Below, piece after piece: positions 44,876 through 57,898 of a stretch of DNA of 64,000 nucleotides. The notes under the pieces are model-generated. The model was not told the DNA's origin. It searched no databases and worked only from the letters and a program-made list of their open reading frames with translations. The stretch lies in assembly GCA_016946835.1 (NCBI GenBank), contig JACVTC010000086.1, positions 62,001 through 126,000 on the forward strand. The letters run 5' to 3'. The stretch is from Neocallimastix lanati (nom. inval.) (lineage: Eukaryota; Neocallimastigomycota; Neocallimastigomycetes; Neocallimastigales; Neocallimastigaceae). Numbering within the stretch: position 1 is the stretch's first letter; every line of letters starts with the position of its first letter. Both the position numbers and the translations under genes were made by a program.

Positions 44876-46924
44876 TTTGATTTTTTTAAACTGATTTTAA
44901 ATATTGAAAATTTAATTACTATATCAAAATCGCTTTATATAGATATATTAATATATAATAATTTTAAATATTTATAATAAATTTATAAAATAGAATTAAT
45001 TATTTTAAAAATATAAATAATAGAAAAAAAAATAATAAATAGAAAAATAAAATAATAAAAAAAAAAAAAAAAAAAATAAATAAATATTAATAAATAATTG
45101 ATAAATATAAAAAAATATAAAAATATAATATAGGATTTATCATTTATAGATAATAAATATTTCAATATAATTAAGATATTTCTGATTTTAATACTTTATA
45201 TTACTTTTAATTGGTCTATTTTTTTTTTCTATTACCTTTCCTCTTTATTTAATCGTATGTTCAAATATTTTTTAATTTATTCTTATTTATTTATTAATTT
45301 TATTTGTTTGTATTTAAAATTTATTAACTTTTGTTTTTTTTTTTTTTTTTTAATATACTGTTCTATTTATTCTTTTTTAAATAATTAATTTTATTGAATT
45401 ATCTAAAAAAAAAAGTATTATTTTTATTTTTATTTTTATTTTTATTTTAAATAATAATCTGAGGATAACAAATCTTTAAATATTCTTTTAATTATTTATT
45501 TTTTTATACTTTTAAAATTAAAATTAAAATTAATAAATTTTTTTTTGGATTTTCTTTTATTCTTTTAATTTTTATATTTAATTAATAAAAAATTAAAATT
45601 TTTATTTTTTTTTTTTTTTGGATTTAACTAATATCTTATATATTATTTAATTTAATTAAAATTTTATTTTTATTTTTTTTTTTGAAATTAAAAATTATGG
45701 TACAAAAAAAAAAATATATATATTTTGTTATTAAATCATTGTTATTTATATTTTGCTATCAAATAATTATTATTAATATTTATATTGTTATACTATTATT
45801 TTTTATTAATATTATTATAACTATTTTTAAGAATATATTAATTATAAATAATAATAATTATTTAATAATAAATATTTGATAAGAAATATTATATTAATAT
45901 ATTACATATGATGATTTGAAAAAAAAAAAAAAAACTAATTGTTCATGTTCATAGACAAATTATAAGTAGAATTAGAAAGATATGAAATAAGATATAAAAA
46001 GACTTTAGTATTAAAAAAAAAAAAAAAAAAAAAAGAAAAAAAGTGCTTTCTTCTTCTTAAACAGCTCTTCCTTCCCATTAGAATTGGTCTCCTTCATAAT
46101 AAAATTCATGATTTCCAGTGTTTTGAACTAAAAACAAAAAAGATATTTTGTGTAACATGATTACTAATTATTATTTTATTTATGTCAAATAATATAATTA
46201 TTGTATTTGATAATAAATAAATAAATAAATAAATAATATATAAATAAATATATAAATAAATAAATAAATAAATAAATGTTAAATTGTCCAGTGTTGAAAA
46301 TATCTAAAACCAATATTTTTTTTTTTTTTTTTTTTTACTACTTTTAAGGATATTGAGACTCTTAATGTTAAAAGTCAGTATTCTGAGTTTTGAAGTTCTG
46401 TCAACTTTTTTTTTATTATATTATAGGATAAAATGCTAACATTTTTAACATAAATTAGATACTATTATTTAAAATGTGGCTTATACATTTATTTATATAT
46501 AATATATTTCAATATATTTAAAGCATTCCACATTTATTTTAACATTTACAATTATTATAAATTAAAGAATTATTTAAACCATATATTAATAATTTTATTG
46601 TTTAAATTTATGTTTTTTTTTTTTTTAAAAAAAAAAAAAAAACTTTTAAATATATATATATATATATAAAAGTAATAATAAATAATATCAAATAGATGAT
46701 ACTAATTTTAATAAAGTTAAATGATATATTTTATATTGAACTTAATTGATAAAATTTGTTTCTGTAATAATTTATATTTTTCTTTGATAAAAAATTAGTT
46801 TTTATATATTTAAAACTTAAAAATTTATACCAACAAAATTTAACTTTGTACTTTAAATAAAACTAATAATTATAGAAATAATAAAATAAGATAACTAATA
46901 TCATATTTTTTTTTATTTTATTTG
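44876..46924. other. Gene-free region upstream of the Pro/Gln-rich gene
   Basis: It should include the promoter of that gene (the minus strand shows TATATAAAGCG near 44930-44940). Further out are poly-T runs (45333-45352, 45608-45620, 46318-46336) and poly-A (46014-46034). A minus-strand 3' splice-like TTTTTGTTTTTAG near 46130 followed by VQNTGNHEFYYEGDQF and a stop may be the last exon of an unseen gene. This is not certain enough to call. Confidence 0.5.
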
Positions 46925-47552
46925 GGAGGTGTGTTTCACAAAATGTGGCTTAAAATATTTTTAAAAAATAAACATATAAATAAATAAAATAAATAAATAA
47001 ATAAAAAAAATAAATATGTTAAAAATGTTTTATTATTACTCTTTTTTATATTTTATCTTAATTTCTATCAATTTTTAGTTTTATTTTATTATTAAAATTT
47101 TAATAAAATAAAAAAAATTACATAATATTGATATTGATTTTAATAATAAAAATAACTATATAATATTAATGATATTTTATATACATAATTATTTATTATT
47201 CAGAATAAATAATATATAATTTTTAATATAACAGTAATATGAAGATAATTATTTTATTATTTAATTATTTATTATTTATTATTTATTATTTATTATTTAT
47301 TATTTATTATTTATTATTTATTATTTATTATTTATTATTTTATATTTATTATTTATTATTTATTATTTATTATTTATTATTTATTATTTATTTATTTAAA
47401 ATTATTTTATAATAAAATATTTAAAGACTTATTTTAAAAATGATTTTTATTATTTATTTATTTATTTAATTATTTATTTATTGGTTAAAAAAATTATATA
47501 ATGTGGCAATTGATTAAATTTTTTAAGCCACATTGCGAAATGATACACATTC
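46925..47552. mobile_element. MITE-like element with inverted ends
   Basis: The left end reads GTGTGTTTCACAAAATGTGG then CTTAAAAT. The right end, reverse-complemented, reads TGTGTATCATTTCGCAATGT then GGCTTAAAAA. These are imperfect terminal inverted repeats of about 30 bp enclosing about 620 bp with no coding frame. The interior includes the (ATTTATT)n array at 47263. No convincing target duplication was found. The ends are copies of the motif seen around the MULE-type genes, so this could be a non-autonomous relative. Confidence 0.55.
47263..47396. repeat. (ATTTATT)n microsatellite
   Basis: About 130 bp of the 7-bp unit ATTTATT, with one break near 47340. Same unit (other strand) as 28557-28955. 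Confidence 0.9.
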
Positions 47553-48134
47553 ATTTTATTTTTGGTTATTTTAAAAAGTAAAAATTCAAATTTAATTTTT
47601 ATCATAATAAAAATAAAAAATAAAAAATAAAATTTTTACATTTTAATACATTAAGATACATTTAATTAAATGTTGTACATTATTTTTGAATGTAAAATTT
47701 TAATAATATATTAAATAATATATTTAATAATAGATTTAATATATAAATGTAATTTATAAATGATTATATTCCATAAATTAATTTTTTTATAATTTTTTTT
47801 TTTTGGCGTAATACAAAAAAATATTTAAAATACATTAAAAAAATATATTTTTTATTTAATTGATGAATATATTATGTTGAATATATAAAAAATTAAATAT
47901 GTATAAAACTATTAATTGATTTCTTTTTCATATTAAATAAAATATAATGAAAAATATGTATATAGAATACAAATATATAATAATAATATATAATAATATA
48001 TGATAATATATTCAACTAAATTGAAATGAATTAGAGAAATAATATTTTAAAATTAAATTTATTTTATTTGCAATAAAAATAATAAATAAATAAATATTAA
48101 ATAAATAAATAATAAATAATAAATAAATAAATCA

Positions 48135-48235
48135 TTTAATAATAAATTATAAATAATAAATAATAAATAATAAATAATAAATAATAAATAATAAATAATA
48201 AATAATAAATAATAAATAATAAATAATAAATAAAA
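48135..48235. repeat. (AATAAAT)n microsatellite
   Basis: About 100 bp of the AATAAAT unit, some 250 bp upstream of the septin start codon, followed by a poly-T run (48277-48296). Confidence 0.88.
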
Positions 48236-48482
48236 AAGTAAATATTATTATATAATAAAAATTATAATTGTAAATTTTTTTTTTTTTTTTTTTTTTAAAA
48301 TTTTAATATATCATAATAAAAAAGAAAGTGATATAATATAATAAACAATCTTTAAAAACGTTTTTATAGATATTTATTATATAGATATTTTATAGAACTT
48401 TACAGTTTACATAAATAAATCTTAAAATTTTATAGTTTCTTTTTTTCATTTAAATATTTAACATAAAATATATAAAGTAATA

Positions 48483-49957
48483 ATGGGTAAGAATTATTAT
48501 TAATATTTAATTAAAGGAAAAATTATAATATTTATATTTTATGTTTACTACCTCAAAAAAAAAAAAAAAAAACATTAAATAAAGGATTTATCAGCAGTAA
48601 AAACACTAACAGTAAAAACAATAGCAACAACAATGAAAAAAAAAAAAAAAACATGGTTGAATTCTCGAAAAAATAAAAAAGATTTAATATAATAATATTA
48701 ATCAGAAATTAGTGTTCTTTTATAAATGATAAATTATTATATAAATATATTAATCTCTGCAATGTAAACAAAATATTTATTGCTGGAATTTTTTTTTTTT
48801 TAAAAAAAAAGAAAATAAATAAATAAATAAATAAAAAAGAAAGTATTAAAAGTTAACAATAATAATTAACAATAACTTATGGATTAAAACTTTGTTTACT
48901 TATAATAGTAATTTATAAATTAAAATAATTAATGTATTAAATAGATGGAACTTATAAATAAATATTATTCAAGTATATAATAGAATGATTTAAACAGTTG
49001 AAGTAAATAAACAAATAGGATGAATAAAAAAATAATTTAATAAAGTTTATAAATAACAAGTTTTAAAGATATATTGAAAAAAAAACAATGAGATTCCATT
49101 TCATATTTATGTAAAAAATCGTATTAAGACATTTTTAATTAAATAATATTGGAATTACAAAATATTTTGAAATAAATGATATAATTTTTTTTTTTTTATA
49201 ATTCATAAATAAAAATTAAATCATTAAATAATAATATTATTATATTTTAATATATTAATAAACACAAATAATTAATATGTAATCATATACTTCAATTGGT
49301 TAAAAAATAAATAATAAACAGAAAATCCAGTTCAAGTTGTAAGTTATATTTTATTTTTGTTAAAAAATTGAATAAAAATTATAGATGGTGTTAAAGTATC
49401 TTCAATAATTTTATTTAAATGTAATAAAATTTTTTTTATGTTAATTATAAAAAGATTAACCAAGAAATTATCCCAAGACAACTTAAGGGTTTTGTCGGTT
49501 TCTCAAATCTTCCAAGACAAGTTCACAATAAATCAATTAAGAAAGGTTTCCAATTTACTGTAATGGTTGTTGGTATGTTTAATATATCATTTAAAAGTAT
49601 ATAACATAAAAGATAGTAATAAATTTTAATAATCTTTTGAAACATATAGGTGAATCTGGTTTAGGTAAATCTACATTAATAAATACTCTTTTTAACACTT
49701 CAATTTACCCAAATAAAGAACCAAAAGAACCTACTAATGAAACCCCAAAGACTGTTGAAATTCAAACCATTACAGCTGGTAAATAATAAAATTTAATAAT
49801 AAAGAATATTATAAATAAATTAATTGAGTATTTAAAATAGGATATTAATAAGTTAATATAAAATTTAAAAAATAATGAAGTATTAAAAATTTTACCTTTT
49901 TATTTATTATATGATATGAAATCTAATAAACTTTTTATCTTTATTATCTTTATTATC

Positions 49958-49988
<31 letters not shown>

Positions 49989-51595
49989 TAGATATTGAAG
50001 AGAATGGTGTCAAATTAAAGTTAACTATTGTCGATACTCCAGGTTTTGGTGATTATGTCAATAATGAAAACAGTTGGCAACCAATTTTAGAAAACATTGA
50101 AGCACGTTTCGATGCTTACCTTGAACAAGAAAATCGTGTTAATAGAAAGAGACTTATTGATACTCGTGTTCATGCATGTATTTACTTTATTCCACCCACT
50201 GGTCATAGGTATATTTTAGAATTAAAAAAAGTTATTCATTTATTGTTGTATTTCTATTTTTAAATATTTAATTATTGTATTATTTAATAAAATTTAATGA
50301 TATAGTTTAAGACCAATTGATATTGAATTTATGTCAAGATTACAACATCGCGTTAACCTTATTCCAGTAATTGCTAAATCTGATATCTTAAGTGATGATG
50401 AAATTAAGTCATTTAAGGCTAGAGTATGTTAATTAATATTCATTTATTTCAAAAGTAATACAATGAAGTTATTTAATTCATTGAAAAAAACTAATTAAAT
50501 ATTATTTAGGTCTTAGAAGACATTGCATACCATAATATTCAAATTTATCAACCACCAATTTATGATAATGATGATGCTGAAACTATTCAAGAAAATAAGG
50601 ATATTCTTGTAAGTTGTTTATCAAAAAAAAAAAAAAAATTGTATTTAAAATTATTATAAATAATAAAATTATTACTTATTATAATATATATAAAATTTTT
50701 AATAGTTATCCATACCATTCTGTGTTGTTGGTAGTGACAAACCATTCAAGGTTGGAAATAAAAATGTTCGTGGAAGAAAGTACCCATGGGGTATTATTGA
50801 AGTTGATAATCCTGAACATTGTGATTTTATTAGACTCCGTCAAATGCTTATCAGGTAGATATAATGCTAAAATTAATTATAAATTTTTGAAACGAAACAT
50901 TTATAATCATTAATGAATTTTTTTTTCTGATAATAATATATTTTATTATTAATGTATTGTATTTAAATTATAATAATTAAGAACTCATATGGAAGAATTA
51001 AAAGAATACACTAATGAAGTTTTATATGAAAAGTATCGTTCTCAAAAGTTAATTTCTTCTGAAGTTGCCAACTCTAATGATACATTAAAGTAAATAATAC
51101 ATATTTCGAATATATAAATCTAAATAATATTAATGAAATTTATAATTAATACATTTTTTTTTTAAATATTTTTTTTAAAAAAAATTTAATAAAAATCAAT
51201 TTTTTATAAGTCCATTATCACAACTTGATGAAGAAAGAAGAAAGCATGAATTAAAGATGAAGAAGATGGAAGCTGAAATGAAGGCCGTGTTTGATCAAAA
51301 GGTTCATGAAAAGGAAACCAAGTTAAAGCAATCTGAAGATGATGTAAATATTTTTATCGTATTTAATGTTATTAATATTATTCAAAAAAGAAAGAAAAAA
51401 ATAAAAAAAGTATAAATGATGTAATATTTATTTTTATATTAAATAAAATTATAAATATAGTTAATTGCTAAGTACAAGGAAATGAAGGACAAATTAGAAA
51501 TGGATAAAATTAATTTACAGGAAAGAAGACGTCAAGCTGAAAGAGGTGGAAGACCTGGTACTCCAGAAAAGAAGGGTAGAAAATTCTTCAAATAA
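48483..51595 (+). CDS. Septin GTPase (11 coding exons)
   Basis: Exons: 48483-48486, 49322-49338, 49455-49572, 49650-49778, 49992-50208, 50306-50423, 50510-50608, 50706-50854, 50982-51089, 51211-51343, 51461-51595. They sum to 1227 nt = 408 residues plus stop. Every intron is GT...AG and the frame holds throughout. The start reads [20 protein letters not shown]. The GTPase motifs are the P-loop [16 protein letters not shown] and AKSD; the septin-unique region has [15 protein letters not shown]. The C-terminus is a Lys/Glu-rich coiled coil ending RKFFK. Septins polymerise with partner subunits into filaments and rings at the cell cortex, for division, branching and cell shape. The subgroup (Cdc3/10/11/12 type) was not resolved. 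The first intron is 835 nt; the others are 77-213 nt. The 4-nt first exon is inferred from frame and splice sites. No other upstream ATG fits. Confidence 0.93.
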
Positions 51596-51843
51596 ACAGT
51601 ATAAAACACTGAAAATTGTTAACTAATTTATTGAATGATATATAATAAAAAAATATATTAAAAAATATATATAAATTAATACAAAATTACAATTTAAATT
51701 AAAAAGCAATATTAAAAGTAATTCCTTAAAAGCTAAAGAAAAAAAATAAATAGAAATGATTTTAAAAAATTAAAAATAAAAACAATTTCATTTATTATTT
51801 TTTTACATAGATTATTAGGATTTTATGTATTTTTTTTTTTTGA

Positions 51844-51880
<37 letters not shown>

Positions 51881-52209
51881 AAAAAGAAAAAAAAAAAAAA
51901 AATTAAAGGTCAGAAAAGTATTATTGAGTTAATAATTTTCCTTTTCCTTTTTTATATTTACAATTTTTTTTTTTTTTTTTTTTTTCATTTAAATTTGTTT
52001 AAATTTTTTGTTGTTATTTATTAAATACATATATATATTAAACAAAAAACAAACAAACAGAAAAAAAAATATTAATAATATAATACTACAATTAAATATT
52101 TTTATAAAAAATTTAAATATACATAAATCATGTAAAATTTTTTATAAAAAAAAAAAAAAAAGACAAAGCTACAATTATATAAAAAATAATGTTTTTTTTA
52201 TATATAAAA

Positions 52210-52252
<43 letters not shown>

Positions 52253-53790
52253 CTTCTTAATAAGACTAAAAAAAAAAAAATTTAAATTAATAAAGATTAA
52301 AATTATAAAAATAAAAAATATGTATAATTTTAAATAAACCTTATAATAATAAATAAATAATAGATAAATCATAAATAAATCAATAATCCAATAAAGTAAT
52401 AAATAAATAAATAAATAAATAAAAAATATAATAAATATATATAATAAATATATAAAAATAGAATAAAAATAGTAATAAAAATTATTGTTTTTAAACGAAA
52501 AAATGAGTGAAAAGTTCAATTAAAATTTGTTTTCTCAAAGTCTAAAAAATAAAACTTCAATTAAAATTTACACAATTTAATATTAAATAAATATTTATAT
52601 ATATATATTTTTTTAAATTAATTTCTATTCGATTCTTATAATTAAATAATTATAATTTTAAAAGTTAAAAATATTGGAAATGCTTTAATTAAATAAAAAA
52701 AATTTATTTAAAAAAATTTTAAATATATATTTTTACTTTACTCATTTTATGAGCTAAAAAAAAAAAAAAAAAAAAAAAATTAAAATTAAAAAAATAATAA
52801 TAATAAAAAAAAAAAAAAAAAAAAAAAAAAAACTAGATGGTGTATTACCATTTTAATGTATATTATATATTAAATGAATTATTTTTATTTCATTTTTTTT
52901 ATTTTATTTTATTTCATTTGATTAAAAATAAATCATAAATGTCCGTTTATCAAAAACTTTCCATGCAAAAGTATTTGTGAAACAGTTGGTTTATTAGATG
53001 GTGGGATTTGCAATTTCCTTAATTAATCATTACCTCAAAGAATTTTCAGAACTTGACAAAAAGGTTGAAATTGATTTATTATGAATAAATAAGTTTTCAA
53101 ACTTTTAAAAGTTTGATTTTAAAATATAATAATAAAAATAGAGTATAAAATTAAATATAATATTTGAAATAAAATAAATAAAAAAAAAAAAAAAATTAAA
53201 ATAATGGTAATATTAAATTAAAAAAAATTTAAAAAAAAAATAAATGAATAAAGAATATTAAAAAGAATTAAAAAGAAAAAAGCATTATCTAATAATAAAT
53301 ATTAATATAAATTAAATAAATAAATAAATAATACTGATAATAATTTTTTATAATTTTTATTTGGAATATTTTTCAAAAATTATATTTATTTATATATTTA
53401 TTTTTATATTTATTTTCAATTTTTAATAATTATATATAATAATTAATTATAAGGTATCAAAGATTAAATTTATTACTATGAGTTATTTTATTTTTGAAAT
53501 TTAATTTTAATTATATTAATATTTATGCATATTAAATTTGCATAGTATTTACATATTTATATTTATAAAAAAAAATTTAGTATATAAAAAGGGTTTAATC
53601 TGTGTCTTGGTAACCATGCCATAATGAAGGAATGGCCCTCAAAACAAACTTTATTTAAGCTGTAAAATTTTTTTTTAAAAAAAAAAAAAAAAATTATTTT
53701 AAAAGTATAAATATATATGATAATTTTAAATTGAAAAATATTAAATAAATAAATATATATATATATAATATATGAAATTAATTATATAAA

Positions 53791-53839
<49 letters not shown>

Positions 53840-53886
53840 TTTTTGCAATACAAAACAAAACAAATAAAATCTTTTTTTTAATTATA
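51596..53886. other. Region between the convergent septin and WD40 genes
   Basis: It holds both 3' ends. Very long homopolymers occur at 51850-51900 (A), 51966-51985 (T), 52214-52247 (T), 52757-52829 (A) and 53793-53833 (T). A short plus-strand fragment at about 52941-53024 reads CPFIKNFPCKSICETVGLLD then GGICNFLN and a stop. It looks like the Cys-containing start of a small secreted protein, but no leader or start is visible. A minus-strand fragment near 53580-53660 (FEGHSFIMAWLPRHRLNPFY) is also unexplained. Confidence 0.55.
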
Positions 53887-56154
53887 TTATAAATTTTCTA
53901 AATCACTTTCATTAATAATTGATTTGTTAAACCCTTGAATAGATATATTTTGAGATTGAACTACCGAATTTATTTTCTTTAGTGATAAACTAGAATTGGT
54001 TCCATAGATATTCTTTATTTATTTTAATAGATAGGATGATAAAAAAAAAAAATTTTTTTAATATATAATTTTTAATATGTAACTTTTTATATTAATTTTA
54101 AATATCTTTATATTATCTAATTTATATATTTATATATATATATAAATAAAATAGAGAAGTATCAAAATTTACATCATCAGTTGTAGAAACGTTACTATTA
54201 ACTCTATCAATATTCTTTAATGTTTGATTTTGTAATGAACGTGCTATTATAAAAAAAAATTTTTTTAAAAAAAAATTAATAAATATTTTACTTAAATTAA
54301 TAAATAATTTTTTTATATTTAATATTATTTTTATTGTCTTTATCATTAGTATATAATTATATGATTGTTTGAATAAGAATTATTAATTTTTTTTTTTTTA
54401 AAAAAGTTACATTTTGGGGTGAACGCATTCCATACTATTATATATATATATATATATATATTTAAATTTTTTGAAATTATTAATTATTATAAAAAAAAAG
54501 GAATACTAATTTTTTTTTTTAATATGTAAATATTTTCTTTACCTCTTATGGATCCATCCCATGATGCTGATACATACTAATTATATATATATATATATAT
54601 ATTAAAATTTATAATTTAATTTAATTATTTTTAATTATTAAGTAGTTTTTATTTTATTTTTTTTTTATTTTAATGATTTTAAAAATTTATATTCATTTAT
54701 TATATAATACATGATTTCTTGCTGGAATATGTATAATGGCTTTAATTTCATCTTGATGACCACAATGCTTCTGTACATTTTCAAAATTCTTTTTTGGATC
54801 ATAAATTCTTATGATATGATCATTTCCTCCTGATATAATACAACCATTTAATGTATCCATACAAAGTGCGGTGACTATACCAATATTATTAATGACTTTT
54901 AAACATGGAATACCTGTTTCAGGCTAATTTCAATTTTTTTTTTTTTTTTTATTTTTATTTTTTTTTTTATAAAAAAGAGTTTTATATATATATATATATT
55001 AATGAAAAAGTTTTTAAAAAATTTTATTTTATAAAAAAAAAAAAAAAAAAATTAAAAGTATGATGTTAGTATACCCATATTCTTATGGTTCTATCATCTG
55101 ATCCCGAGATCCATAATTTATGTATATCGTTCCATTTAATCTATTATTCATATATATTTAGTAAAAGGGAAAAAATATGTAAATTTATATATATATATAT
55201 ATAAAAAGTACTTATTTTATAAATATTAAAAATATATATATATATATATATATTTTATAAACATACTTGTTTAACTTCTTCTTCATGACCTTGAAGTACT
55301 GCCTGAAGTGGCATTTCATCCCCTTTTGGTGAAAATTTTCTTAGATAAATCATATGATCAGCAGAAGAGTAGGCATATTCATTACGATTTGGATTATAAT
55401 CAATATCGGTGATGACATCATCGGCTGCAAGTTCTTCTTTTTCTTTCGGTTGTCCTGCAATTCTTAATATATCCTGAAATTTTCCTGTGGTTAAATTCCA
55501 TACACATATTCTTCTATCAAATCCTGTACTAATCTGTTGTTGTTGTCGTCGTTGTCGTTGTCATTATTCAGGAAAAGATTGTTTTTAAAGAAAAAAAAAA
55601 AAAAAAAAAAATAAAAAATAAAAAAAAAAATTAAAAATATAAAATTAAAAAAAAAATTAAAAAAAAAAAAAAAAAAAATGAATATTTTAATATTGTATAA
55701 AAAATAATAATAATTAATAAATAATAATAATAAATAATATATAATAATAATAATATAAATATATTAATTTAATTCAATTATCATTCTTTTTATATGATTT
55801 TTTTTTTTTTTTTTTGGGGAGGACTTTAATTTGAAATAAAAAAAAAATTATTTTAAAAATTAATATACGTACAAGATAATAAGTATTGTCATAGTTAACT
55901 GTAACGAGTCCGGAAATGCTTCCTTTATGTTTATCAAAAACATACTTTATTGAAAGTCCAGATACTCTGTTGGTCACATTATCATTAGTAGCAATGGCTG
56001 AAACATCTTGTAGTGTTAAAGTGGTGGCATCTTTGGCATCTTTTTTAGTTTTATCTTTATCAGGAATATTAATTGGTATTTTTAGGGATTCATCATTATA
56101 TTCCCATACAACTTTTTTATTTTTTTATTTTTTTTTTTTTATTTTATTTTATTT

Positions 56155-56193
<39 letters not shown>

Positions 56194-57667
56194 AGAATAA
56201 TTTTAATAATTATAATATTAATATTAATATTAATAAATAGATGTATAAATATTTATTAGTAATAAATATAAAAATATATATATATATATATATTTATAAG
56301 TGTATATATATAAAATCAAGTAATTCTATTTATAATATTAAAAAAAAAAAAATTAATTTTATTTACTAATTCTAGAATCTTCATATCCTGAAATTAAATA
56401 ATCATAATCATCTACATAGATAAGTTTTAAGCAACTTGGCTTAATTTTTATTTGTCTTTTCCTTTCTTTTTTTTCAATGGCTTCTTCCATGAAATCTTTA
56501 TCAAGTTTGGTAATTTCAATATTTTCTGGAAACATCATGGATTCTAAATTATTGATGGTTTTACTTCCCGGAAAATCAGAAGAGGGTAAGGAGTTCATGA
56601 TCTGTGAAAAACGTCGACGAACACTTTTCAATTTTGGTTTATCAAATTTTTTTTTATTATTATTATTATTTTTATTTTTGTCTTCGTTCTTTTCTTTATT
56701 TTTTGCCTTGTTTATATCTTTTAAGAAACATACTGTATCATGACTTATTTTTTTTTTTTTTTTGAAAAAAAAAAAAAAAAAAAAAAAAGATATTTTATAA
56801 TAATAATAAAAAAAAATAAAATAAAAGAAGGAAAAAAAAAAGGAAAAAAAAATATTTTATAATAAAAAAAAAAAAGGAAAAAAAAAGATATTTTATAATA
56901 AAAAAAAAGGAAAAAAAAAGATATTTTATAATAAAAAAAAAAAAAAAGGAAAAAGTTATTAATATTGTATAAATATTAAAATAATATATATATATATTTA
57001 TTTAAATTAACATATATATATATATATATTTTATATATTAATTTATAATACCTATACATAAAAGTATTTAATTGAAGCCTTTCCCATCTTTGAATTTCAC
57101 TAGAAGCACCTCCACTGTATATTAAAAGAGGATCCTTTTCAGCTAAAAATAACAATAATAATAATAAGTTTAAAATTTATATGTGTGTTTAATGATACAA
57201 ATTATTATAATATATATTTTATTAGATGTATATTTTAGTAATATACATATATATATATTTTTTATTATTATTAATATTTTTTTTTATTGATTTATTTATA
57301 AATTTATTGTACATACTATAAGTTAATGTTTCTATAATATCACTATGACCTTTTAATGTAGATATACTAGCAGCAGAATTATACTTCCATATTACAATGG
57401 ATCGATTATTAGTTGTTCCAAATATATGATTTCCTTCAGGAACATAAAATAATTTTTTAAAATGTCCTGCAAATGATGATGGCAATGAAGTTGTTACAAA
57501 ATCTGATACCTTTTTTTTTTTTTTTTTTATATTATATATATAGGTAAAAATTTTTAAATATTGATAAATATATTATTAATATTTTTTTTTAAACACTATT
57601 ATCATTATTTTTTGCTATATTAAATATGAATAGAGATCAATAATGAATTTTTTTTTATATTTGTTTT

Positions 57668-57736
<69 letters not shown>

Positions 57737-57867
57737 GTAATAATAATAATAAATTTACATTAATTCCTCCTTTAGGATCCCATATTATTGGTGCTGTTGA
57801 ATTTGCTGTTAACCATAAAGTCTGAGTTGGTGGTACATAACATACTGAAGTTATCGTATTACTTTTA

Positions 57868-57898
<31 letters not shown>

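Noticed and set aside
46080-46130. Last exon of a minus-strand gene (VQNTGNHEFYYEGDQF, stop)
   Set aside because: It has a good 3' splice-like site and a plausible peptide, but no upstream exon could be found up to 48 kb; too little to call.
53580-53665. Minus-strand exon FEGHSFIMAWLPRHRLNPFY after a TTTTACAG acceptor-like site
   Set aside because: The WD40 gene already ends in frame at 53887 with a perfect codon count, and no donor links to this piece.
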